Shown: in pieces, positions 8,342 to 16,480 of the stretch
Position numbering within the stretch: the stretch's first letter is position 1
How the letters are laid out: each line of letters opens with the position of its first letter
DNA from: Mycetocola zhujimingii
Lineage (GTDB): Bacteria > Actinomycetota > Actinomycetes > Actinomycetales > Microbacteriaceae
Assembly (NCBI RefSeq): GCF_003065425.1
Contig: NZ_CP026949.1
Location: 2,666,001 to 2,730,000, forward strand
Direction of reading: 5' to 3'
DNA length: 64,000 nucleotides
Notes under the pieces: model-generated
Databases searched by the model: none
The model's input: only the letters and a program-made list of their open reading frames with translations
Told to the model about the DNA's origin: nothing
Made by a program: the position numbers and the translations under genes

Positions 8342-10408
8342 CTAGGTCGCCGGCTGTGCGACGGCGAGCGTTCCGGTGAGCGGCTCGCCGGTTGAACGGC
8401 TGATGAAGCAGTAGTAGTTGCGCTCTCCCTCGGCCCATTGCTCCGCGGAGACCGGGTAGGTGCCCTGCACCTGGAGGTCGGAGTATGCTCCTGCCGCCGC
8501 GGAATCGAGGACGCCGGGCGCGCTGCACCAGAGCGAGATCTCAGCGGCGATCTCGGCCTCACCGGGATATGCCGCCGCTGGATCGGAGGTGACCGGGGCC
8601 GTGAACACCATCTGGGCGGCGTGTGCTGTCGCGCAGTCCACGACCGCGAACTTCTCGGCCCACGGTGTCGTGTACGGCTCAAGGCACTCGCCGCCGAGCA
8701 GGGCGTTCCACTTGTGCTCGCCAGGTGCGACCGGACCGATGGCTGCCACTGTTTCCACCGGCGGTGTCGTGGGCGTCGGAGTGGGGCTTGGCGTTTCGGT
8801 CGGCGTGGCCGTAGTCGTGGTGGCCGCGGCCGCCGGGGTCGACCCGGAGCTTCCGAAGAGACTCGGCAGTCTCGTACCCAGGAAGAACAGGGCCACGAGT
8901 ACGAGGACGACAGCAAGCCCAAGCGCCACCCACTTCACGACCGGAGGCAGTGGCGGTGTCGCCGGTCGACCCGAGCGGCGCTCGGCGCGCTCGGGCCGCT
9001 CAGTTCGTGCAGCGCGCTCTGGACGCTCCCGCTCCTGCGACGTCGGCCCAACGCCCGATGGTGGGACCAGCCCACCGAAGGTCTCCTGGTTGAACTCAGA
9101 TGTCGGCAACCCCGCGGCCGAGATGGGGCCGCGACGCGCATCAGCGGAACTGCCCCTGATGCCGGTCTCGGGCTTGGCATCGGTGTCGGGGGTGGTGTTG
9201 GTGGCACGGTCGGCGTCAGGGTCGGAGTCGGGGTCAGCGTCCGACGCGGCTGATGCTGAGGCCGCGGCGGCCTCGAGCTCCATCAGGAACGCGAGGCTGT
9301 CTGTGTCGTATCCGGCAGAGCCGCGTTTCGCGGGGCGGGACTCTGATGACTCGGGTTCGTCGGGGAGCTGGGGGAGCTCGGGGTCGGTCCCTCCGCGTGG
9401 GTCCGCGACAGCCTCACCCGTGCCGGGATCCAGTTCAGCGGGCTCAGCCTCGGTCGGTTCCGCCTCGGCCGGCTCAGTGTCAGCGGGCTCAGTGACAGGC
9501 GGCACAGTGCCGGCGGGCTCCCTCCTGGCCCGCAGTGGCTCAGGCGGCGCGGTGGGCTCTGCGGGCGCGGTGAGTGCGGCGGAGCCAGCGGGCTGCGGCG
9601 ACGATGGTGCATCCGACGAGGATAAGTGAACTATCGGGTCGAGTTGATCATTGGGAGTGAGCGACCAGCTGAACGGCGCGCTGTCGCTGGCGCTGTTGCT
9701 GGCACCGTCTTGAGCGATGTCGTCGACACTCGCGGTCGAACCATCAGTCGAACCATCAGTCGCGCCGTCATTCCCGCTGTCAGCGACGGCGGGCTCGACC
9801 GGTACGCCGGACGATCGCCTCAGCCAGGGCCGTTCAACATCGGGGCGCGGCTTGAAAAGCGCCGGCTGGGGCGCCGCCGGCAGCTCTGACGTTGCGGATT
9901 CTGGTGCGGCGGATTCTGGTGTTGCGGGTACTTCAGGTCGTGATGTCGCAGGCGCTGGAGTTGCGGCCCCGTCCACCTGCGCCGGCTCGACAATTGGTTC
10001 GGCACGGGGCTCGACGATGTGCTTGGCACTGGGTTCGGCACCGGACCCGACCAGCGCCTGGAATGAACTCCGGCGACGCGGAGCGGGCTCCGGCGACGAG
10101 TCGTCGCCATCGGAATCGGCGGCGTCACCGGCATCCGCATGACGGGAATCGGCGAGGCCATCATCATCCACGGCGGCGGCACGAGCGCCAACGGGCGCCC
10201 CTGCGTCACGGCCCTGGCTGTCATCACCCGCACCCGCAGCGGGTGCCGGTTCCGGTGCACTGCTCCGCCACCACGGCGTCAACTCAACCGCGGGTTCCTC
10301 GGTCTGGTCATCGTCCGTGGACTGATCGTCGGAGCGATCGCCCGAGCCGTCGGCAGGATCGGAACCGCGGCGTCGTCGCCGGCGGAATGACGACTCGTCG
10401 TCGACCAC
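8342..10408 (-). CDS. Large single-pass membrane protein with a septum-formation-like C-terminal domain
   Basis: The 688-residue protein has three parts. Residues 1 to about 485 are low-complexity, rich in Ala, Pro, Glu, Asp and Ser, with an Arg cluster (RRRRRRG) near the start, and are probably disordered and cytoplasmic. One transmembrane helix follows (VVKWVALGLAVVLVLVALFF). A short Thr/Pro-rich linker then leads to an extracytoplasmic domain of about 120 residues with four Cys (GECL, VVDCATAHAAQ, LWCSAP, NYYCF) that resembles the actinobacterial Septum_form family. The four cysteines suggest two disulfides. The GTG at 10408 shares one base with the pyrE stop (TAGTG), so translation is coupled to pyrE. 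A division role is inference; the N-terminal region may be length-variable. Confidence 0.75.
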   Translation of the reverse strand: MVDDESSFRRRRRRGSDPADGSGDRSDDQSTDDDQTEEPAVELTPWWRSSAPEPAPAAGAGDDSQGRDAGAPVGARAAAVDDDGLADSRHADAGDAADSDGDDSSPEPAPRRRSSFQALVGSGAEPSAKHIVEPRAEPIVEPAQVDGAATPAPATSRPEVPATPESAAPESATSELPAAPQPALFKPRPDVERPWLRRSSGVPVEPAVADSGNDGATDGSTDGSTASVDDIAQDGASNSASDSAPFSWSLTPNDQLDPIVHLSSSDAPSSPQPAGSAALTAPAEPTAPPEPLRARREPAGTVPPVTEPADTEPAEAEPTEAEPAELDPGTGEAVADPRGGTDPELPQLPDEPESSESRPAKRGSAGYDTDSLAFLMELEAAAASASAASDADPDSDPDADRATNTTPDTDAKPETGIRGSSADARRGPISAAGLPTSEFNQETFGGLVPPSGVGPTSQERERPERAARTERPERAERRSGRPATPPLPPVVKWVALGLAVVLVLVALFFLGTRLPSLFGSSGSTPAAAATTTTATPTETPSPTPTPTTPPVETVAAIGPVAPGEHKWNALLGGECLEPYTTPWAEKFAVVDCATAHAAQMVFTAPVTSDPAAAYPGEAEIAAEISLWCSAPGVLDSAAAGAYSDLQVQGTYPVSAEQWAEGERNYYCFISRSTGEPLTGTLAVAQPAT

Positions 10409-10956
10409 TATTCGAGACCCAGGTCAGCGAGCCCAATCGCGGCGAAGTAGGGGTAACCCGCCGCTTCGATCACTTCACGTGCTCCCGTGTTGCGGTCGAC
10501 AACCACGGCAACGCCGGCGATCTCGGCCCCAACTTTCTTGAGCGCTTCGATCGCGGCGAGGGGCGAACCGCCAGTGGTCGAGGTGTCCTCGAGCACAATT
10601 ACTCTCTTGCCCTCGAGGTCAGGCCCTTCGACCTGCTTGCCTCGCCCGTGATCCTTGGGCTCCTTACGAACCACGAATGCGTCATACGCCAGTCCGCGCG
10701 CGGCACCCTGGTGCAAGACAGCCGCGGCGACCGGGTCAGCACCCATCGTCATTCCACCGACAGCGACCACGTCGGGAACCTCGGCGATCAGGTCGATCAT
10801 GACCTGGCCGATCAGCGGCGCGACCCGGTGGTCAAGGCTGACCTTTCGAAGGTCGACGTAGTAGCTCGCCTTCTTACCGCTCGTGAGGGTGAAGTCCCCG
10901 TGGAACACGGCCTCGGCCGAAATGTACTTGATGAGTTGCTCGCGTGCGTCGGTCAC
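10408..10956 (-). CDS. pyrE: Orotate phosphoribosyltransferase
   Basis: Converts orotate and PRPP to OMP, the fifth step of pyrimidine synthesis, in the cytoplasm. The 182-residue protein has the PRPP-binding loop VIVLEDTSTTGGS (acidic pair followed by TTGG), the flexible catalytic loop FVVRKEPKDHGRGKQVEG, and the N-terminal FTLTSGKKASYYVDLR signature of the PyrE family. Length is usual for actinobacterial PyrE. The GTG at 10956 lies six bases after a TAAACT box and is probably read from a leaderless message. It heads a two-gene unit with the large membrane protein gene. Confidence 0.94.
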   Translation of the reverse strand: MTDAREQLIKYISAEAVFHGDFTLTSGKKASYYVDLRKVSLDHRVAPLIGQVMIDLIAEVPDVVAVGGMTMGADPVAAAVLHQGAARGLAYDAFVVRKEPKDHGRGKQVEGPDLEGKRVIVLEDTSTTGGSPLAAIEALKKVGAEIAGVAVVVDRNTGAREVIEAAGYPYFAAIGLADLGLE

Positions 10957-10962
10957 GCGCCA

Positions 10963-10968
10963 AGTTTA
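10963..10968 (-). promoter_or_regulatory. -10 element for leaderless transcription of pyrE
   Basis: Minus strand TAAACT-TGGCGC-GTG with the GTG at 10956. No pyrimidine-attenuator leader fits between this box and the start codon, so any UMP control would have to act elsewhere. Confidence 0.5.
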
Positions 10969-11114
10969 GCGATGCGGTGTTCCGCTGCCGCGATGGGCAC
11001 GCCAGACGCAACAGTGCCGGCTCGCTTAACAGAAAAACGCGCCGCCCCGGAGATCGACCGCATCTGGCGCTGCGGGATTCGCCCGGGAGGGCGCGGATTT
11101 CTGTTTGTGCTGCC

Positions 11115-11237
11115 TTACGGAAGCGGCGCGTAGGTGCGGGTGGGCACCTTGCGGTAGCCGTCGCGCTGCACCACAACGAGGCTGCCGATAGCGGCGGCAA
11201 CACTCAGGACGGTGATTCCTGCAAAGAATACGAACAT
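11115..11237 (-). CDS. Forty-residue putative membrane peptide
   Basis: A small open frame not in any longer gene: ATG at 11237, TAA at 11115, 40 residues. An AAAGGA ribosome site is placed about nine bases upstream, which is better than most starts nearby. Residues 2-23 form one hydrophobic helix (FVFFAGITVLSVAAAIGSL...) followed by a basic tail (QRDGYRKVPTRTY). The orientation would be N-out or N-in with a positively charged C terminus inside. It is divergent from the frameshifted LysR gene, the usual arrangement for a regulator and its target, but no function is known to me. The codon pattern and ribosome site make it likelier real than chance. Confidence 0.6.
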   Translation of the reverse strand: MFVFFAGITVLSVAAAIGSLVVVQRDGYRKVPTRTYAPLP

Positions 11238-11341
11238 GAATCCCAATCCTTTCTGCGGTGGTCGGCAACAGCCGTTGGATACGGTTCAATCCTGCCTGCG
11301 CCGACTATTCAGAACAAGCGCATAATTCTTATCCGAATCGG

Positions 11342-11347
11342 TAGCAT
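11342..11347 (+). promoter_or_regulatory. -10 element of the LysR-type gene
   Basis: TAGCAT followed by GGCTAC and the ATG at 11354, a six-base leaderless arrangement. AT-rich sequence (CATAATTCTTATCC, 11321-11334) lies just upstream, in the space shared with the divergent small gene. Confidence 0.45.
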
Positions 11348-11353
11348 GGCTAC

Positions 11354-12297
11354 ATGGACGTACGTCGGCTCGAACTGCTGCGCGAACTCGCCGATCGCGG
11401 CAGCATTGCCGCCGTTGCCGCGGCGACCCACCGCACCCCGTCCGCGGTTTCGCAGCAGCTGAAGGTGCTCGAGCGCGAGGCCGGGGTGCCGCTGACCGAG
11501 CCGGACGGTCGCGGGATCTCACTGACGGATGCCGGCAGGGCGCTGGCGGCGACATCGCCATAGCGCTCGAGCGCGCTCACGCGGTCTGGGACGAATACCG
11601 CAACGATGCAACCGGGCAGGTGACGGTCGCAACGTTCCCCACGGCGGGTCAGATGCTCCTCCCCGCGGTGATCTCCACCCTGACCGCCGCACACGGGCCG
11701 ACCGTCACGCTGGCCGACCGCGACCCGGAGAGCGGCGACTTCCCCGCACTCACCATGGACTTCGACATCGTGCTCGCACATTCGATGCCGGGCACCCGCG
11801 CCTGGAGCGGCAAAGGCCTTCGAAACCTCCACCTACTCACCGAACCGCTCGACATCGCCCTGCCCATCGGCCACCGGCTCGCCGGCGTCAGCGAACTCAC
11901 ACCGGAACAACTCGTCGACGAAGCATGGATCGGAGTCCCCATCGGCTATCCCTTCGACGGCCTGATGCACGACATCGAGGTCGCGACCGGCACGCCGCTC
12001 AACGTGGTTCAGCGCGTCACAGACAACCGCATCTCGGAAGCCCTCGTCGCCGCCGGGATCGGAATCGGCATCGTGCCCCGGTTCACGGCATCCGGTGCCG
12101 AACGCGGCATCGTCACCCGCCCGCTCACCGGAGTGGACGCATCCAGGCACATCGTCGCGCTCATGCGCCCCGAAAAGGCCGAGCGGTTCGCGGTGAGAAC
12201 CGTGGCCGAGGCTCTCAGAGCCGAAGCGGTCCGACTGCAGAACGCCCACAACCCGGTCGAGGATCCAGCGCCGTACACAACACCCCGCTGGACCTGA
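11354..12297 (+). pseudogene. LysR-family transcriptional regulator, broken by a -1 frameshift
   Basis: The first 66 or so codons encode a complete LysR winged helix (LELLRELADRGSIAAVAAATHRTPSAVSQQLKVLEREAG) and end early at TAG 11561-11563 after GRALAATSP. The second frame, open from before 11551 to the stop at 12297, carries the linker helix (DIAIALERAHAVWDEY) and the full effector domain (VTVATFPTAGQMLLPA to the C terminus). Joining frame 2 to frame 1 at about 11549-11551 gives ...RALAADIAIALERAHAVW..., a normal LysR linker, so one base appears to be missing. The product would otherwise be about 314 residues, the family norm. Either a recent mutation or a sequence error. The rest of the reading frame is undamaged, which argues that the break is young. 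Confidence 0.8.
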
Positions 12298-12303
12298 CGC
12301 CAA

Positions 12304-12329
12304 GCGCCGGCTGCGGTGGCAGCCGGCGC
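12304..12329. terminator. Bidirectional hairpin terminator between the LysR-type gene and mmsA
   Basis: Perfect 11-bp stem GCGCCGGCTGC / GCAGCCGGCGC with a four-base GGTG loop. It lies between two convergent genes and can serve both strands. No U tract follows, as is common in high-GC actinobacteria. Confidence 0.7.
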
Positions 12330-12337
12330 CTGGTACG

Positions 12338-12367
12338 TCAGTCGTGCTCGGGTCAGTCGTGCTCGGG
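12338..12367. repeat. Perfect 15-bp tandem duplication across the mmsA stop codon
   Basis: The 15-mer TCAGTCGTGCTCGGG occurs twice in direct succession (12338-12352 and 12353-12367). On the coding (minus) strand the second copy repeats the last codons and the TGA of mmsA after the functional stop. It looks like a simple slippage duplication and leaves the protein end unchanged. Confidence 0.85.
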
Positions 12368-13846
12368 GAAGCCGAGGTTGAGGCCGCCGTGGCTCGGGTC
12401 GAGCCACCGACTCGTGATCGCCTTCTCCTGTGTGAAGAAGTGCACTCCCTGCGGCCCGTACGCCTTGGAGTCCCCGAACAGCGACTCCTTCCACCCGCCG
12501 AACGAGTGATACGCAACGGGCACAGGAATCGGCACATTGATACCGACCATGCCGACGGTCACCTCGCGCTGGAATCGCCGTGCGGCGCCACCGTCGTTGG
12601 TAAAGATGGCGGTGCCGTTGCCGTACCGGCTGGAGTTGATGATCTCGAGTCCCTCCGCATAGCTCGAGACCCGGACCACACTCAGGACCGGCCCAAAGAT
12701 CTCGTCGGTGTAGACGGTGGAGCTGAGCGGCACCTTATCGAGCAGCGTTGGACCGAACCAGAAGCCGTCGGCATCACCGTCGACCTCCACGTCGCGCCCG
12801 TCGACAACGACCGTTGCTCCGTCTGTGTTCGCAACGTCGAGGTACGACGCGACCTTGTCGCGGTGCGCCTTCGTGATCAACGGCCCCATATCGCACGACC
12901 GTCGGCCGTCACCGGTCTTGAGCGTCGACATCCGTTCGGCAATCCTGGCCACCAGATCATCAGCGATGGTGTCGACCGCGAGCAGGACGCTGATCGCCAT
13001 GCACCGTTCTCCCGCCGAACCGAAGCCGGCGTTGACGGCGGCATCGGCGGCGAGGTCGAGGTCGGCGTCGGGGAGCACGAGCATGTGGTTCTTCGCTCCA
13101 CCGAGCGCCTGCACCCGCTTGCCGTTTTTCGCCGCGGTCTCGTAGATGTATTTCGCGATGGGCGTTGAGCCGACAAACGAGATCGACCTGACCACCGGAT
13201 GCTCCAGCAGTGCGTCGACCGCCTCCTTGTCGCCGTGGACCACATTGAAGACGCCGTCGGGCAGCCCGGCCTCCGTGAACAGCTCGGCGAGCCAGTTCGC
13301 TGCCGACGGGTCCTTCTCACTGGGCTTGAGGACGACCGTGTTGCCGGCGGCGATGGCGATCGGGAAGAACCAGAGCGGCACCATCGCGGGAAAATTGAAC
13401 GGGCTGATGATGCCGACAACACCAAGCGGTTGCTTCACCGAGTACACATCAACCCCGCTCGACACGTTCTCGGAGTACTCTCCCTTGAGCAGGTGCGGGA
13501 TCCCCGTCGCGAAGTCGACGACTTCGAGACCGCGGGCGATCTCACCCGCCGCGTCGGAGAGGACCTTGCCGTGCTCGGAGGTGAGGATCTCGGCGAGTTC
13601 TCCCTTGCGAGCGTTGAGCAACTCGCGGAAGGCGAAGATCACCGACTGGCGCTTGGCGAGCGAGGCATCCCGCCAGGCGGGGTACGCCGCGGCGGCCGCC
13701 GCGACAGCGCTGTCGACGTCGGCAACGCTGCCGAGGCGGACCTCCTTATCGCTCGTGCCCTTTGCCGGATCGAACACCGGCGAGGTTCGCTGTGACTCCC
13801 CCTCGACGAGCGTTCCGCCGATGAAGTGGTTGATGTAGCTGGTCAT
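12353..13846 (-). CDS. mmsA: CoA-acylating methylmalonate/malonate-semialdehyde dehydrogenase
   Basis: Oxidises malonate semialdehyde to acetyl-CoA and methylmalonate semialdehyde to propionyl-CoA with NAD+ and CoA, releasing CO2. The 497-residue ALDH-fold protein has the NAD site motif ISPFNFPAMVPLWF (about 148-161), VLKPSEKDPS, and the catalytic Cys282 in GSAGERCMAIS. The usual ALDH general-base Glu is replaced (ALGGAKNHM), which is the hallmark of the CoA-dependent MMSDH class. The ATG at 13846 has GAAAGGAC upstream and overlaps the aminotransferase TGA by four bases (ATGA). As last gene of the pyrimidine operon it would finish both uracil (via malonate semialdehyde) and thymine (via methylmalonate semialdehyde) breakdown. 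IolA of inositol degradation is the same family, but the neighbours favour the pyrimidine role. Confidence 0.92.
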   Translation of the reverse strand: MTSYINHFIGGTLVEGESQRTSPVFDPAKGTSDKEVRLGSVADVDSAVAAAAAAYPAWRDASLAKRQSVIFAFRELLNARKGELAEILTSEHGKVLSDAAGEIARGLEVVDFATGIPHLLKGEYSENVSSGVDVYSVKQPLGVVGIISPFNFPAMVPLWFFPIAIAAGNTVVLKPSEKDPSAANWLAELFTEAGLPDGVFNVVHGDKEAVDALLEHPVVRSISFVGSTPIAKYIYETAAKNGKRVQALGGAKNHMLVLPDADLDLAADAAVNAGFGSAGERCMAISVLLAVDTIADDLVARIAERMSTLKTGDGRRSCDMGPLITKAHRDKVASYLDVANTDGATVVVDGRDVEVDGDADGFWFGPTLLDKVPLSSTVYTDEIFGPVLSVVRVSSYAEGLEIINSSRYGNGTAIFTNDGGAARRFQREVTVGMVGINVPIPVPVAYHSFGGWKESLFGDSKAYGPQGVHFFTQEKAITSRWLDPSHGGLNLGFPEHD

Positions 13847-15171
13847 GACTGTCCTTTCGAAAGTTCTGTGAGCACGGCGTCGTAGCTGTCCATCGCTTCG
13901 CCGACCTCGTCCGCCGTCACCGTGCACGGCGGCACCACGTGAATGCGGTTGTCCTGCACAAACGGAAGCAGCCCGCGCCCGACGAGTGCGGCCTTGATGC
14001 TTCCCACCACCGGGGCGGGAAGCGGCTCGCGGGTGGCGGCATCCGCGACCAGTTCGATCGCCCAGAACACCCCTTCGCCGCGCACCTCGCCGATGAGATC
14101 GTGCTTGTCGGCGAGTTCCGCGAGCGCTGGTCCGATGGCCTCGCGCCCGATCGTCGCCGCGTTCTCGACGATGCCTTCAGTGGCCATCGCGTCGAGGGCA
14201 CCGACGATCGAGGCCATGGCGAGCGGATGCCCGGAGTATGTGAGTCCCCCCGGGAAGACCGTCTCGTCGAAATCGGATGCGATCTCGTCGGAGATGATGA
14301 CGCCTCCCGCTGGCACGTACCCCGAGTTCACCCCCTTGGCGAACGTGATGAGGTCGGGAACGACGTCGTAGCCCTCGAACGCGAACCAGCGTCCGGCCCG
14401 GCCGAATCCCGCCATCACCTCGTCGAGAATGAGCACGATGCCGTAGCGATCGCAGAGTGCGCGCACTCCGGCGAGATAGCCGGGCGGTGGAACGAGCACA
14501 CCGGCGGTGCCGGGGATGGACTCGAGCAGGATTGCGGCGATCGTCTGGGCGCCCTCGCCCTGGATGACCCGCTCGAGGTGGTGAAGGGCCCGCGCCGATT
14601 CTTCCTCCGGGCTGGCCGCCCAGAACTCGGAGCGGTAAAGATACGGGCCGAAGAAGTGCACGTGTCCGCGCGCGAACTCGTTGGGCATTCGCCGCCAGTC
14701 CCCCGTCGCGACAATGGCAGCGCCGGTGTTGCCGTGGTACGACCGGTAGGTGGAGAGGACCTTGTCTCGCCCCGTGTGCAGGCGCGCCATCCGGATGGCG
14801 TTTTCGTTGGCATCCGCACCGCCGTTGGTGAAGAAGACCCGCGAGAACCCAGCGGGGGCGAGATCGGTGATGCGCCTGGCTGCTTCGCCGCGCGTGAGGT
14901 TGGCAGTCGACGGTGCAACCGTCGTGAGCTGGTCGGCCTGTTCCTTGATCGCGGCGATGACAGCCGGATGCTGGTGGCCGATATTCACGTTGACCAGCTG
15001 GCTCGAAAAGTCGAGGTAGCGGTTGCCCTCGAAGTCCCACACGTGCGTACCGAGGCCGCCAGCGACGACGAGGGGTTTCAATGTTCCCTGGGCCGACCAC
15101 GAGTGAAAGACGTGGGCGCGATCGAGATCGACCGTTGTCTGATTGCTTTCTGATGTGAGCGTGAGTGCCAC
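13843..15171 (-). CDS. Class III (omega-amino acid) aminotransferase, probably beta-alanine transaminase
   Basis: A PLP enzyme of 442 residues that moves the omega-amino group of beta-alanine or 3-aminoisobutyrate to a keto acid, giving (methyl)malonate semialdehyde. Visible features: FFTNGGADANENAIRMAR (cofactor phosphate site), SYHGNT, the LILDEVMAGFGRAG motif with Asp250 contacting the pyridine nitrogen, and the Schiff-base Lys279 in TFAKGVNSG. The ATG at 15171 follows AAAGGAG. A GC-rich hairpin separates it from the importer lipoprotein gene upstream in the operon, and its end overlaps mmsA by four bases. Pyruvate or 2-oxoglutarate as acceptor cannot be decided from the sequence. Confidence 0.88.
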   Translation of the reverse strand: MALTLTSESNQTTVDLDRAHVFHSWSAQGTLKPLVVAGGLGTHVWDFEGNRYLDFSSQLVNVNIGHQHPAVIAAIKEQADQLTTVAPSTANLTRGEAARRITDLAPAGFSRVFFTNGGADANENAIRMARLHTGRDKVLSTYRSYHGNTGAAIVATGDWRRMPNEFARGHVHFFGPYLYRSEFWAASPEEESARALHHLERVIQGEGAQTIAAILLESIPGTAGVLVPPPGYLAGVRALCDRYGIVLILDEVMAGFGRAGRWFAFEGYDVVPDLITFAKGVNSGYVPAGGVIISDEIASDFDETVFPGGLTYSGHPLAMASIVGALDAMATEGIVENAATIGREAIGPALAELADKHDLIGEVRGEGVFWAIELVADAATREPLPAPVVGSIKAALVGRGLLPFVQDNRIHVVPPCTVTADEVGEAMDSYDAVLTELSKGQS

Positions 15172-15200
15172 GACATCTCCTTTGTGCGTTGCTGCGTGTG

Positions 15201-15242
15201 CCGGGCCCGGGCGAGAAGCGAGAGCTCCCCGCCCGGGACCGG
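15201..15242 (-). terminator. Intra-operon hairpin between the importer lipoprotein and aminotransferase genes
   Basis: Arms CCGGGCCCGGGCG (15201-15213) and CGCCCGGGACCGG (15230-15242) pair along 13 bases with one wobble, loop 16 bases. Placed in the 83-base gap between two genes of one operon, it more likely trims or protects mRNA than ends all transcription. Confidence 0.6.
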
Positions 15243-15254
15243 CTTGTGGTGCTT

Positions 15255-16409
15255 CTAGTTGCCGCCCTCCTCGAGGGTGACCTCGATCGGAGTGAAGCCG
15301 TCGCCTGTGGTGTCGACGCCGTCCTCCTCCAGCTCGTCGAGCGCCTCCTGGATGTACTCGTTCGTCCAGACGCCCGCCGGCGGTTCTTCGGTGATGAGCG
15401 CGGCGCCTGACTCGTTGACCGCGGAGAGCGCACCCTCCACCGTCTTGTTGAACGCCGCTTCGTCGATGATTCCGATGCCGTTCTCGGCCGGCCAGATCAG
15501 CTTGTTGGTCTCATTGACCATCCACAGTTCGTGGCTCGGGCCCCAGCCGGAACCGGCGTCGAGGGTGATTTCCGATGCCTCTTCCGGGTTCTCGGCCGCA
15601 TAGACCCAGCCCTTGATGACGGCCTTGAGGAACGAGACGGTAGTGTCCTGGTACTCCTCGTCGCTCTCGAGCTTCTCGGTGTCTGCCCAGATGGCATCCT
15701 GCAGCATCGCGCCGACGGTGTCTTCGTAGCTGATGACGTTGAAGTCATCCTCGGTGTACAGCTCGCCCGTGTCGGGGTTCGGCGTCTCGAGCAACTGCGC
15801 GTACTCGTTGTAGGTCATGGCCTGCGCTGCGTCGATATCGCCCTGCAGGAAGGAGTTCATGTTGAAGTCCTGGGTGATGATCTCGACGCTCGAGGAGTCG
15901 AGGCCCTCTGCGGCCATGGCCGCGAAGATCTCCCACTCGTTACCGAATCCCCACGAGCCGATCTTCTTGCCTTCGAAATCCGCGACCGATTCGATCCCCG
16001 AATCGGCCCACGACACCTGGAGCGTTCCTGAGCGCTGGAAGATCTGGGCGATGTTCGTGACGTTCGCACCGGCCTCGATCGAACCGAGCACCTTGGGAAC
16101 CCAGGCGATCGCATAGTCGACATCACCGTTGGCCAGGGCATCCTGCGGGACGATGTCACCGCCGGACGGGATGATTTCGACGTCGAGGCCCTCCTCCTCG
16201 AAGTAGCCCTGGTCGAGGGCGGCGAAGTACCCGGCGAACTGGCCCTGCGGCAGCCACTGCAGCTGCAGCTTCACCTCGGTGAGCTCGCCTGGACCGTCGG
16301 CGTCGGATTCGGACCCTGTGTCTGCTGGTGCTGAACACGCGGAGAGTACGAGCGCCGCTGAGACGGCGAACGCACCCACCGTCGCGAGGCGACGTGTGCT
16401 GTGTTTCAT
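15255..16409 (-). CDS. NMT1/THI5-like ABC transporter substrate-binding lipoprotein
   Basis: An extracytoplasmic binding lipoprotein of 384 residues. The N terminus KHSTRR, a hydrophobic stretch and the lipobox LSAC place the mature Cys near residue 25. The mature part begins with the family pattern LTEVKLQLQWLPQGQFAGYFAALDQGYFEEEGL and contains the lobe-closing DFEGKKIGSWGFGNEWE. This NMT1/THI5 fold binds thiamine-precursor pyrimidines, riboflavin-like or related heterocycles in characterised members, which fits a pyrimidine or hydantoin ligand here. The ATG at 16409 has AAAGGAC upstream. It is the seventh gene of the operon, after two permeases and their ATPase. Ligand identity is inference from the operon. 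Confidence 0.85.
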   Translation of the reverse strand: MKHSTRRLATVGAFAVSAALVLSACSAPADTGSESDADGPGELTEVKLQLQWLPQGQFAGYFAALDQGYFEEEGLDVEIIPSGGDIVPQDALANGDVDYAIAWVPKVLGSIEAGANVTNIAQIFQRSGTLQVSWADSGIESVADFEGKKIGSWGFGNEWEIFAAMAAEGLDSSSVEIITQDFNMNSFLQGDIDAAQAMTYNEYAQLLETPNPDTGELYTEDDFNVISYEDTVGAMLQDAIWADTEKLESDEEYQDTTVSFLKAVIKGWVYAAENPEEASEITLDAGSGWGPSHELWMVNETNKLIWPAENGIGIIDEAAFNKTVEGALSAVNESGAALITEEPPAGVWTNEYIQEALDELEEDGVDTTGDGFTPIEVTLEEGGN

Positions 16410-16480
16410 GGTCTGTCCTTTCATGCGTGGTGCTTGAAGGTGGTGCAGGATAGGCCGTCAGCCCGGCGGGCTGAGGACAC

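Noticed and set aside
8460-9629. Plus-strand frames of up to 389 codons across the septum-formation-like gene
   Set aside because: They mirror the low-complexity tail of the minus-strand gene and have no ribosome site or family resemblance.
11620-12297. Independent gene for a binding-protein-like effector domain
   Set aside because: The frame continues upstream into a LysR linker helix without a start, so it is the second half of the frameshifted LysR gene.
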